From: Theristus sp. LFF4_11
Lineage: Eukaryota; Nematoda; Chromadorea; Monhysterida; Xyalidae
Direction: 5' to 3'
Assembly (NCBI GenBank): GCA_030248135.1
Contig: JASANC010005427.1
Location: forward strand, 87,999 to 151,998
DNA length: 64,000 bases
Position numbers and translations under genes: made by a program. The notes beneath the pieces were generated by a model, which was not told the DNA's origin, did not search any database, and saw nothing but the letters and a program-made list of their open reading frames with translations. The stretch's first letter is position 1. Each line of letters opens with the position of its first letter. Of this stretch, positions 46,879-58,000 are shown piece after piece.

Positions 46879-49386
46879 CTACGATTGTTTCTGACGTCGA
46901 ATCAAGAGGAATGTGACAGCGGTGGCGGTGATGACCACCAGGAAACCCAGAGTCGCCATTGTCGCAACAAATGAACTGCTGAAGCAAACGTCATCTGGTC
47001 GACGACTGGACACCCGAGCGATCACGTGCGTGTTCGGCGGAAACTAAACGTTTTTTTAGTTTTGATCTATGAAAAAAACTTTTGAGCTTTCCCAGAAAAC
47101 TTGAGAAACCAACCGGCAACGTGTTGTGGTGTTGTCTCAAGTCGTTGTCGCTGAGATTTAGATCGCCAACTGATAGCGGGTATTCGGGCTCGACGTCGGT
47201 CACACCGATTGGTTCACCTGAAAGTATTTTCAATGAAACCATCTTGTTGTGAAATGGAAAAAACTCGAATGATGAAACTACTGTAGCTTTTTCTGAGAAC
47301 ACTGAGAACCAAAACTAGCTACTCAACAATTTGTTGAGCTACCACTGGTGGCTCAACAACCTCGTGCTGCACATTTTCTGTTTTATTTTGTTGTTGTTCT
47401 CAGTGGCATCACATTCATTAACGGCAAGTTCCACCAGTTCACACCACGAAAGCACCGACTTTTCACGGCTCGCTTGCCACGTCCCCGCCCACGCCCGCGT
47501 CCTCTCGTCCGGGTCTGGTCTCTCGCCCGCGATCCACCACCGCCTCCACCGCCCGCTCCACGTCCGGACGGCTCGGCGCACTGTGCCCGTACGCAGTCAG
47601 CATTCGGCTCCTTGATGTCGATGCGAATCTGGCAGTTGAAGTAGAGATTCGGCCTGTCTGCGTACTTGAACACGTGCGCCTCGCGGAAGGCCATCAGGTC
47701 GCTCGGGTACTCCGGGTTGCCGAGCAGGTAGCTGCAATAAATATTGAGACATTCGTGACAAAACTAGGAGATTTGTGACTATTTTGTTCAGGAATTTGTG
47801 AGGTGAGCTGTTTGTGAGGACTTGTGGAACTGTGAAGCTCATTCAGAGGTATATCAGAATTCGTGTCGGAAATTGTGAATTTCTGTGGATTGTTTTATAA
47901 TCTGACACAAAAATCAGGTTTGACCCCAACTGGAATTCCCCATAATTACAACTATAGTCAGGCCAGCGTTTGCCAGGTTTCCAATATGCTCACCGGTCCA
48001 GTCCGCAGCCGTCATCGTCCAACAACTGAATGACGTCATTCTGAGTGCCGTCATCAACGAAGCACCCATAGACGGTCATACAGAAAGTGTCGGTCGTCTC
48101 GGAGTCGCACGTCCACTTGTGGTACACCGCCTCGCCGACGATCGCGAATCGCACCTGTGCAGATTTTGGAAATGCGGAAAATACAAATCCTGCAAGCTGC
48201 GTTTCAACGTTGATCGGTCAGACTTTGCATTTTAGAAAGCATGATTTTCGGGTGTTAATGTTGTATACTGTACGTGCATGTTACGGTCACGAACCAAATG
48301 CCGTTTGACAAGTCCGTCTTCAAGCAAACACTCAACCAACCGGATCACCGTCAGGCGCGTCCAGCACTTCGTAGCGGCACACGGGCATCGGCACGTTTTG
48401 CGTGGCGAAATCAGTGGTGAGCATGCTGCAAAACACAGCACCAATTCGTCACATTCTTGTTCTGATTTCAAAACTTCTCACGCACCAAAAATCAGCAGCA
48501 GAATAGAGAATCCACTGACTTTGAGACAATTTCACAAAGAAAACCAATGACGCACCTGACTTCGAGCTCCTGACTGACGGTCTTGTCGGCCTCCATGTAG
48601 AAGCACTGCAGTCGTACGGCCCTGTCGACCTTGGTGACGAACACCGGGTGGAAGGACATGACGACGAGCGCGTGCACGAACACGCCGCGCGGGTTGAGGG
48701 AGCGCACGCGCGTCACGCCGCACGTGTCGAACGGCAGCTCGAGGGTGGCCTCGCGCGCGTTGCCGGTGCCGCCGACCTGCCAGTGGAATGCGATGTTGGG
48801 GGAAGTGCGATTTGCGTTTTCATGAGTTTTGGCAAAATTTGCGATTGGCATGCTGACAGATTAGCTAAACGGCTAACGAGAACTCAACTATTCCGGGAAC
48901 GCAAATCACATGATCAGTTGGCTGTTTTGCAAAACAGTTGAGTTGGAAGAAGTCTGGCGTATCAAACGCTCGAGGGCGTTATGCTGTGAAGTAAAGCGGC
49001 ATTCATGAAGTGGTATTTAGTGACGCATAGTTGTGTTCAAACATACGCGTAGCTACGTGGTCACTAAATTGCTTAATGAATGCCCCTTAAGGCAACTGGT
49101 GCTTGATTAGCGCATCGTACAATTCCGATTCGATACATATCATTTTGAAGAAACGAAGCTCAGATGCAGAACATCGAGGCTCCATTCTCAGATCCAGTCT
49201 CACCTTGCATTCGTCTCTGGTGAAGAAGTTCTGCACGTACAGCTTTCCTTCCCACGGATTTTCGGTTGGGAAGGTCACTTTAATTGATGTCGGTCCACAA
49301 GTGATTTCTGGCTCACCATCAATGCCGTTGTCAATGGGGATAGCGATCGCAACGGGCAACAACAGAACTAAGCAGAATAGTTGCAT
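46879..49386 (-). CDS. cuticlin-type ZP-domain protein
   Basis: Exons: 49386-49204, 48776-48555, 48425-48341, 48154-47994, 47731-about 47450, 47217-47114 and 47043-46879 (TAG). The start has a signal peptide (MQLFCLVLLLPVAIAIP) directly followed by the cuticlin hallmark DNGIDGEPEITCGPTSIKV. The ZP domain continues with ELPFDTCGVTRVRSLNPRG, VDRAVRLQCFYMEADKTVS, VPMPVCRYEVLD, VYHKWTCDSETTDTFC and DIKEPNADCVRAQC. After it come a Gly run and a (GR)n stretch ending RGKR, a likely furin-type cleavage site. The protein ends with a transmembrane helix (ATLGFLVVITATAVTFLLI) and short basic tail. Such proteins are cleaved at the apical membrane of the epidermis and polymerise into cuticle. MITE family 1 copy 2 occupies intron 1. 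Confidence 0.93.
48992..49090. mobile_element. MITE family 1, copy 2
   Basis: About 93 bp between flanking TAA trinucleotides. The ends are agcggcattcatgaag and its near-complement ttaatgaatgcccct, with an inner tttagtgac...gtcactaaa palindrome. It lies in cuticlin intron 1. Confidence 0.88.
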
Positions 49387-50510
49387 TTTTGGTTGCTTCC
49401 GGGGGGCACGGTTAGTGACTAAGACGATTTTGTTTTCAAAACAGCGGAACTGGTAAATGACAAAGTTTTCCGAACTTTTCCTGTCTATTTATAGGTGCAA
49501 TTCTGGACAGGAAACAAAACGTCGAAACAATTGATTTTGCGATTTCTTAGACGGTTGACCATCAGATGCCTAAAGCACACTCAGACAAAAAACAGCAACA
49601 ACACCACTCACATGTTTGCGGCGCGTGTTTTGACTTTTGTCTCAGTTGCGCAACTTTCACTTGCTAATCTTGATCGAAACTTGTTTTCCTGAAAATTTCA
49701 AGAAGCAATAAGGAAAAGCAGAACTTCTAGTTGAACAATAGCGTTGGAAGCAGACAATTGGTTTTGAAGCGCTTGAAATTTCACTTTCAAAAGATGCGCA
49801 GCCACCGATAACTGCAACAACAACACAGCGCATGCGTGTGTGCGTCTGTTTCATGCAGATTGTTATCAGATACTCTGCGACAAAGTACAATTTAAAAAAA
49901 CTGTGAAACTTTTCAAGGTTTGCAAACCGGCCGTAATAAAAGACGATTTTCAAAGTGTCTGAATTTATTACGCAATTATTACATAAAACTAAACCAGGTG
50001 AGCTGTGTGGAATTAGATTTTCGTTTCGGGTGATTTTTGGCGACCATGGCGCGTCATTTGATCAAGATCAAGATCTAATACAAACAACGTAACGCGTGTG
50101 TGTCTTGTACAATTTATTGTTGTGACAGTTTGATTTGTGTTGTTTGTCATATGTCACTTTGTTTGTTTTGTAAACTTAGAGAAAAACGATTGTTGCATGC
50201 TTTGGTATTGCGAAAAGCGATTTCGATTTTCACGCTTCCAATTTCGTTCTTTTTCAATTTCAATTTTCGATTTTAAGCTTTCGTCGGTAATGTCACCTTT
50301 TTCAGCCAGCACGAAACGAAAATGGCGCCAGTACTTTTTTATTTGCAGACAACAAGGGAATTATGATGGTGCAACATATCAAAAACAACCAACATTATTA
50401 AATCATAATAAAGTCTTTTATAATAAATTCAGTAAAACACCGAAACAGAAATGGTATAGACAGACAGATAGTGCAATTGTTGAACATGATCATTTTCTTT
50501 GCACTGTCCG
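49387..50510. other. intergenic region, no gene recognised
   Basis: This is the upstream region of the cuticlin gene and downstream region of the small secreted-protein gene. It contains no frame with recognisable motifs. Confidence 0.5.
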
Positions 50511-51114
50511 TTATTTTCCACGGGGACTGAGGCTTGCCTTCAACAGGCCCGAGCAAACGCAGCCACTGCCGAGAACGTAGCAGACGCCTGGGTCAGGACA
50601 GTTCGGGATGCAGTTCGCACAGCTGCCTGAGAACGAAATGCAAACTTGGTTTCCGTTTTTTCGTAAAAATCCGTAATAAAAAGTGGTGCATGAGGATTCT
50701 GTTGAACAGCCACTTAAGCGGCATTCATGAAGTAGTATTGAGTGACCGTGTAGCTATGTTATAACATGGCTGCTTGTCTTTAAATACTGCTTCATGAATG
50801 CCCCTTTAGCCAGACAATGCTCACAAATCGCAATGAAAAGAATCTTGCAGGACAGAGATTTTTATGCGCTCTATTCCGGTAAAAAAAACTGACGGGTTTC
50901 AAAAAACACTCTGCGCTTCGTGCAGCTGCGTATTTTAGTTGCGTGTCAAATTTGTTACAATGGAATAACGAAACTGAGCGGGTAAAATGACGAGGAATGC
51001 AAACTCACTGGCGAGCACTCTGCCGCCAAGCTTCAGTGCGTTGGTGCCCATGGTCGTCAGCGGCACAAACAACACCAACGAAACCAGGAGACAGGCGACA
51101 ATTGGTGACTTCAT
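50511..51114 (-). CDS. small secreted cysteine-rich protein
   Basis: Two exons join in phase: 51114-51009 and 50626-50511 (TAA). The protein is 72 residues. It begins with a clear signal peptide (MKSPIVACLLVSLVLFVPL...). The mature part is rich in Cys, Gly and Pro, with the pattern CANCIPNCPD, then GVCYVLGSGCVCSG, six cysteines in about 24 residues, and a short basic tail. No family is recognised. Spacing resembles disulfide-stabilised extracellular peptides in general; cuticle component, antimicrobial or signalling roles are all open. MITE family 1 copy 3 sits in its intron. The gene is shorter than most gene finders accept, and the exon junction was chosen because both splice sites are canonical and the frame is continuous. 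Confidence 0.7.
50714..50808. mobile_element. MITE family 1, copy 3
   Basis: A hairpin element flanked by TTA on both sides. The left end agcggcattcatgaag is mirrored by the right end cttcatgaatgcccct. It lies in the intron of the small secreted-protein gene. Confidence 0.9.
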
Positions 51115-52094
51115 GTTGATGATTGTTGTCTTGATTGGTCACGTTGACACGCGGTGGAATTTGCGAGAATATATTTCAATTTCACAGAACACCAACTTGG
51201 TTTGCCTTTCATCGCAGTTTGCGGCTCCTTTTTATACTCGTTTTGCGATGGCGAACAATAGTTCGGTTGAACTCGTTGGAAATTATGCCAAACACCCACG
51301 CACAATGTGTAGATCTGGCAGATTACTTGAAAATTTCACAAATGGAACAGTTTTAAAATTACTGGGATCCGGTCAAGAGCCTTGGAAAAATGAATTGATT
51401 TACGTCATACAGTCGCGAGTTTTTTTTGTTATTTGGCTTTATGTTGATGACATTTGGCAGAGGTGCACATTTTTTGTAACATAAACATCCGGCTCAAATT
51501 GGTGTACACTGTGCACACAGGTCACAAGTATAAATTGCGGAGTTTTTCTTAATTATGCAGGTTGGACTGATGCAATTCGCGTTTTTTGCGCAATGATCTG
51601 CGTGGGATGATAAAATATTACATAGTTTGTTTTGTATTCGGCAAGTTAGAATAAATTAAAATGCGCATTTGCGTCATTCACACCGGTTTTTTTTGACAAA
51701 ACCGTTACTTTTTTGCATTTGTAAACACTTGAACAGTGTAAAATGTGTCAACAAACAGCTGTACATTTTGTGCCCCTCAGGTGTAATGAATACATTGCAA
51801 ATTTACAAACTAAAATAAAACCCACAATTGTGCAAATAAATACAAAACGGAACAGAAAGTCACCAGGTCTGTTGATCAACGGCGGTTGCCCACACTCTTG
51901 ATCTGTTGAGCGACCGCTCAACAATTGTTCAACAGTCTGTTTAGCTTTTTTGAGTCTGTTGAGTTTCAGAGTGGGTGTTTGAATTAAATATGTGTAACAA
52001 CGAATTTGTAAACTAAACTTGTCACAAATCACATTGAACAATGAAATCTACAATCGGTGGCGTTCTTGCAATAATTCCCCGCGATGCGCTTTGA
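51115..52094. other. intergenic region, no gene recognised
   Basis: This lies between the start of the secreted-protein gene and the stop of the glutamate receptor gene. No frame with motifs was seen. Confidence 0.5.
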
Positions 52095-55000
52095 TCATAC
52101 TTCGGTGTCGAGCTCTTTAGTGGGGCTGCAATGAGGCGACGACCTGCCACTGCTGCTGCCGCCGAGTGTGTCCGCATTCAACTGAAATTTGTGTCGTCCT
52201 GGAATAGTCCACAAAACATCATTACTGCACGGTCGAATGCTTATTAGAAAGTTCTTGTTGCTAAGAATGGAATGCTGAAACTGAATGCCACGTATACAGA
52301 ACACTCAACGGGATCATACTGAACTGCTCATTGAAAAATGGTGAGAAATAAGACAGGTTCACGTGCTCTCAGAAGTGTCACACATCAAAAACGAGCACCA
52401 CAAAAGCGCCACAATGATTTCACTGATTTACAGCGCGTTTCGCAAGCACGGCAGTATTGGACGGCACGACTAGTTGTACGGCTATACTATTGTTGTTGTT
52501 GTTGTGGCTAACGTCAACATCGGACTGTTGTCGCTGCGGACGATTGAGGCTGAGGGTGCACAGCAGCTGCAAAGCATAATAGTGGTGCGTCATGGTGATG
52601 CGTGCTGGTGCTGCTGTGTGCTGCTGGTGCAGTGTTGCGTCTGTGTTCGTGCCGAGCGGTGGCGGTCTGGCGTTGGCTGTACGGATAAGGCACTCAAACA
52701 GCAATGGGGCAATGATGGGGCGCCGTTGTGCAACCGGGTGTTCATACAAGACTGGTTTCGGTCGGTGGTTGGTGTTTTTTTGCGAAACCCTGAGAAATCC
52801 AGAAAAAAACTTGCCGGTTTTGTCAACGTTGCCGCTGCGGCACTCATCGCCAGAACGGTCTGTAATATTTGATTTTGAAACAGCTGAAGACCGGAATGAA
52901 AGCAACAGCAAGAAGGCCAGAAGGCAAAGCGGTCACTATGCTGTGTAAGCCATGCATCACAGTAAAACATTTTTTTTGTAATTTTTTTTTTCTTCTGCTT
53001 TTTCTCTGTAATTGTTCGGCCACTGCACTGCAATTCAGCGTGCTTCACGAAAGTGAGGGCATTTCCTTGTCACCTCGCACTCACCAGCATGTACAAGATT
53101 GAAAACTTGTTTTGATTCGAGACACGGGGTCGCTTGCAGACGACCGGTTCAATAAAGCACTAAACGAAAGCGGTTAGTTGGGCGGAACGCAGATTGATTT
53201 TTTCGTAGAAGCAACGTTGTTGTAAAAAGAACCAGGTATTTCGTCAAGCAAAACAGAAAAAACTGAAGCTAAAACAAACAAAAAATCTTTTGGAGCTCTT
53301 TATTTGATGAAACACAATGCAGATGACCCACCTCAGGCAAGTCGTCATGACCGCTTTTACATCGACGATACGTCATCTCACAAATCGTCGTGAACAACGC
53401 AAGAATCATTGCACCGATCAGAATGTAAAAGATGCCCGCCACTTTGTTCATCTGGTTCGGCAGAGAAGAAACAATATGAAGTAAATTGAAAGTCCTCAAC
53501 TTAAAAGAGCCAACTCAAACAATTCGATTTGCACGGTTCTTGTAAAACTGCCGCAAAACAGTTTCCAACCTGCAACGAGACGCTTTTGCCAGCGTAGAGC
53601 GACGCTTCGCACTGCGTACGGTCGTGCCACCAGCGGTTTTCGAGGCGTTTCAAGTCGCCCTGCTCTTGCATTTGCAGAATCGCCAGGCTGATTCGTTGTC
53701 TTGAATGAATGAAGTACAAAGTGTTACAATAGGCTTCAGTTGTACCAGGTCATTGGACAAAAGAAAAAAAACATACAAAAAGAATTCACAGAAAAGTTGG
53801 CGAAGACGAAGAAGCAAAACGAGAACAAAAACAAAGAAAAACCGCACCGGTACGGAGATCCGAACGGCGTTGCGACGCCATACCCAACCTGACTGAGCAG
53901 CTCGCCCACTTTCATCGTGTCACACGGCAGAATCGTGGACTCGTATTCATTCGCTTTCGACTCGAGCAAAAACGCGTAGCGACCCTAAAGAAACATGCTA
54001 ACTGATAAACAACACATAAACAAAAACACAAAAACAACAGCAATTACAGTTATTTCGCGGCACTCGAGCGAACCTTTGAGTCGCGCACCCGCTTGATGCC
54101 CTCGTCGTAGTTGCGCACAAACACCGTCGGCACTTCGGATTGCATTTTCAGCCACATGTCACGATACAGCGGCACTGTGGAGGTCTGTGGAAAGCAGTTC
54201 GGCCGTTTGCTAACACAAAACGTGCCATCTTACAAACTCATAAGAGTCGTGTGTCCGACCGAGAAGAACTGCTCCGTCGAGCCGCCGCTCTGAATGCCGA
54301 ACTTGATGTGATTCTGTCTCGCCAGCATTTCCACCGTCTCAACGGGCGGCACGATCTTCTCCGACGTCAAGAACGCCGCCAGGTTGGCCGTGTAGGAGGC
54401 GATCAGGATCATCGTGAAGAACCACCAGCTGCTGCTGAGGATGCGTGCCGCGATGCATCTGACAACGGAAAAAGCGAACACTGCACGAAAACCGAACCAG
54501 CTCTCACATACATGCAGCGCTGATCAAAAAGCGCAACAACAATCGTGTTCGGTTCGCTGATTTGACTGCATCAATGCATAAAACGCCTGTTAAGTGCATG
54601 GTCATGAGACGGCGACGTTACCGTGGCGCGACGTCCGTCGACTGCTGTGTCGCGGCTGCCAACGCGAAGAAAATCGTGTTGGAAATTGTGAACGGATTGG
54701 TGATGCTCAGCAAACCACTGGACGTCTCCTCGACACGCCACTCGTATGGACTGAATCGGGTGACCATGCAGAGCACGAAGCAAACCTACAATGTTGTGGA
54801 TTTATTCAAACGTGTCCGGACTAACGTGACATTTTATCTAAAAACGCCTGTTTGTCAAAGTACAGGCACTAAAATTTCAGTTCGGTGTGACTGATTCGAC
54901 ATTCACCATTTGTTTATGGGAAGAAATCAGCTAAACGGAAAGTCTGGTTTGCTGTGAACGACAAGCGCATGTTTTGTGGCACATGACGTCATTTCAGTCG

Positions 55001-58000
55001 GACACGTTTAAAAAAATAGGCCATACATGTTTTGACCGGACAATCTGGCTGTGTAAGAATCGTCGCATTGAAAATTTGCCTCTGTATGGCTGATGTTACA
55101 CGCGTATTATATGTACTATGCGTGTGCGCGTTTTCTTTACCAATCAGCGAGACGGGGGTGCTTAGGTAGGCTGAGAGTGCCCCCGTCGACCCAGTTTTTA
55201 GCGCTGCCCGCCGTTAGGAGGGTGGTGACAATTACTTCACGGCCGTGTCGCCGAACTGAAAAAAACATCAAATAACCGAATCTCACACAGGCGAAAACGG
55301 ATTGTAAAGGGCTATTTATGAAGCAGTATCTAGTGACCGCGTAACTATGTTTCAGCACAGCTACGCGTCACTAAATACTGCTTCATGAAAAGCATGTCAA
55401 ATGGAATACTCCAAATAGAGTGTAATATTCTGAGTTTTGCAACCGTTCATTTTTGTTCTTCAGTGTGTCCAGTCAGTTTTATTCTGCACAGCACGGCATA
55501 ATACCAGAGAAGTGCAAGACACCACGAGTGGGCAAGCCAAGTGTGTGCAATCCTGTCCCATCCGCTCTCGCGGCGTGCGTATTGGCCCACACGACGAAGC
55601 GCACAGCGTTCGTTCATCCCAATACGAAACCGCCGAAGGGTGATTTCGTGTTGGGATTTGTGGAACTGGATGGTGGGCAAAAAATAAAAACAACAACAAC
55701 AACAACTGACACTGCGTATGAGCTCTCCGATCATGCCATTCCAGCGGCCCGTCGACTCGACACTGCCATATTTGTTGTCGTTGACAATGTGAACTTCGTA
55801 TTTCATGTTGAGAATCTTGAACATGTCACGGATCAGGTCGATGCAGAAGCCGATGTAAATGTTCTAAAAGAGAATCAATTCTAGAACCCTGAATTGAATA
55901 AATTCATTTTTGTCAAAATTATAAAAAACAACGCTGTAACAGCAGAAAAACAACAATTAGGTTGCAAAAATCATGAAGGATCGGCACAGTACACACAGTA
56001 AGCATACATAAGTGCATTCATTCATACCGTTTTTGTCGCGTCGTCGTACTTTTCAATTGCAAACGGGGTTGTCTGAAAAGAGGTAAGACCACAAAAAGCG
56101 AGTGGCAAGTTGTTTTCATGACGGTAGAAAAAGTAATTTGCAGAAAAAACGCCAACCAAAATTGTGACAACTCGTAATTTTCCTTCCGTCACGTTTGGTT
56201 CTTCGATGTCGGTGCTTTGTTCACTGACAATTCCATCCCGTTCATTCCAAATGTAAGTCTGTAGTTTATCGTATTCTGCGCCTTTTTTGTTCAGTTACCC
56301 CTAACCACAACCCAAATTCCAGTTCTGCTCTTTTCGTACTTCTAACAATGTTCAGTCTAATTTGTCAGTTTTTACACATTTGTTTGCCTGCCGATCATTT
56401 TATTACCCACGCCACGGTAGTCATTGGTGAGTGTTCGAGAGACCCTGTTGATACAAGATGACCAATGCAGAACAAGTGGCAACCACAACAACAACAAAGA
56501 CAGGTAGTCTTGGTAATGATCACAGTCACAAATGATAGTCAAACAAGGTTTCCGAATCACATGTAGCACGACTTGTCGCCGCTTGCTGGTGGTCGCTGCG
56601 GTGACACGCCTCCAGCGCCACCGCGCGGTGCAGCCGTGGCGACGCCGCCCTCGCCCAGGTCCCATTCAGCCATGAACTGTTGTTGTCCGCCGCCCACGTT
56701 GCCCGCATAGCCACCGCCGCCACCGCTCGGCTTCGTTTGTGCTGGATTGACACCAGCGGCCGTGTCTTCCTTCGCTCCGCCGAGCTGCGGGTTTCCTGGG
56801 AGAGCCATGTAACACGAGGTCATGTTGATGATGAATTTGGTGATGATGATTATCGATTTCAACGGAGAAACAGTAGAATCAGTCGAGGTGGAGAGATGAA
56901 ATCAAGCAAGTTAAGTTGAAATAAAACATGGACGTTTCAGCGCAACTGGGATTACTTTTATACAGTTCTCAGAGCAATTAGAGGCATACGCACATCACAA
57001 AATTGCTGCACGGTTAATTGAATCTCATTGCAAGTTTCTTTGCGATAACGAGTAAAAGTGCCAATTAACGCGCTATTTCGAAGACCCGAATGCAGGTAAT
57101 TAGGCGTTCAGCTTTTCATAATTATCTGTAATTGTCCTAGGAATGATATAAAAACGTCGCGACAAACACCGCTGAACAAGGGGCATTGATAGCGTCTGAT
57201 TTCAACAGTTCCAATTCAACATCAACTGATTTTCTGTGTGCACTCGATCATCATCACCATCAACATATCAACATGACGTCCTGCTACTTGGCTCTCCCAG
57301 GAAACCCGCAGCTCGGCGGCGCGAAGGAAGACACGGCCGCTGGTGTCAATCCAGCACAAACTAAGCCGAGTGGTGGATACAGCGGTGGCGGCGGCGGTGG
57401 CGGTGGTGGTGTCTATGCGGGCAACATGGGCGGTGGACAGCAACAGTTCATTGCCGAATGGGACCTGGGCGAGGGCGGCGTCGCGACGGCTGCACCGCGC
57501 GGTGGTGCTGGAGGCGTTTCACCGCAGCGACCGCCACCCAGCGCTGACAAGTCGTGCTACATGTGATTCAGCCCGTTTGACTGGTACACTTGTGATGCTG
57601 TTTGTTTATAAAGCGTGAACCTAACACGGTTTTTTTGTCCCATTCTTCCGTGACTAACGCGTTACTATTAAATGTGATTTTGTCCCAGTGCAATTACTGG
57701 TCAAAAAACTGGTATAAATATAAAACTTGTTCGTTTGTGATCAAACCAATCAAAAGCGATTGAAAAAAGTACGTGCAAACACAAGTTCGAAACGAACAAC
57801 CATCAGACTGTTCTTACCTTTTCCGACGGACGAACAGACTGAGCATGATATCGAAAATCATGAATGGTGACGTTGAAATTCGTGCGCAGTCCTTGTTCGT
57901 CAAATTCAATGTGTCCCGTTAGGCTGCGACTGGCAGCAATTCGCACCTGAAAACAGATCTCTTTGTCTTTACGTTGAATCAGCCTTCAACTTTTCGTTAA

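Noticed and set aside
55141..55266. Minus-strand segment reading [20 protein letters not shown] as a possible receptor or retroelement exon
   Set aside because: It has no match to the expected S1/M1 residues, no convincing splice sites and no retroelement motif in the short stretch.
55441..55700. Open frames on both strands in the receptor intron (e.g. [19 protein letters not shown]) as a possible M1 exon
   Set aside because: The composition is unlike receptor M1, it lacks the conserved region before M1, and frames are open on several strands at once.
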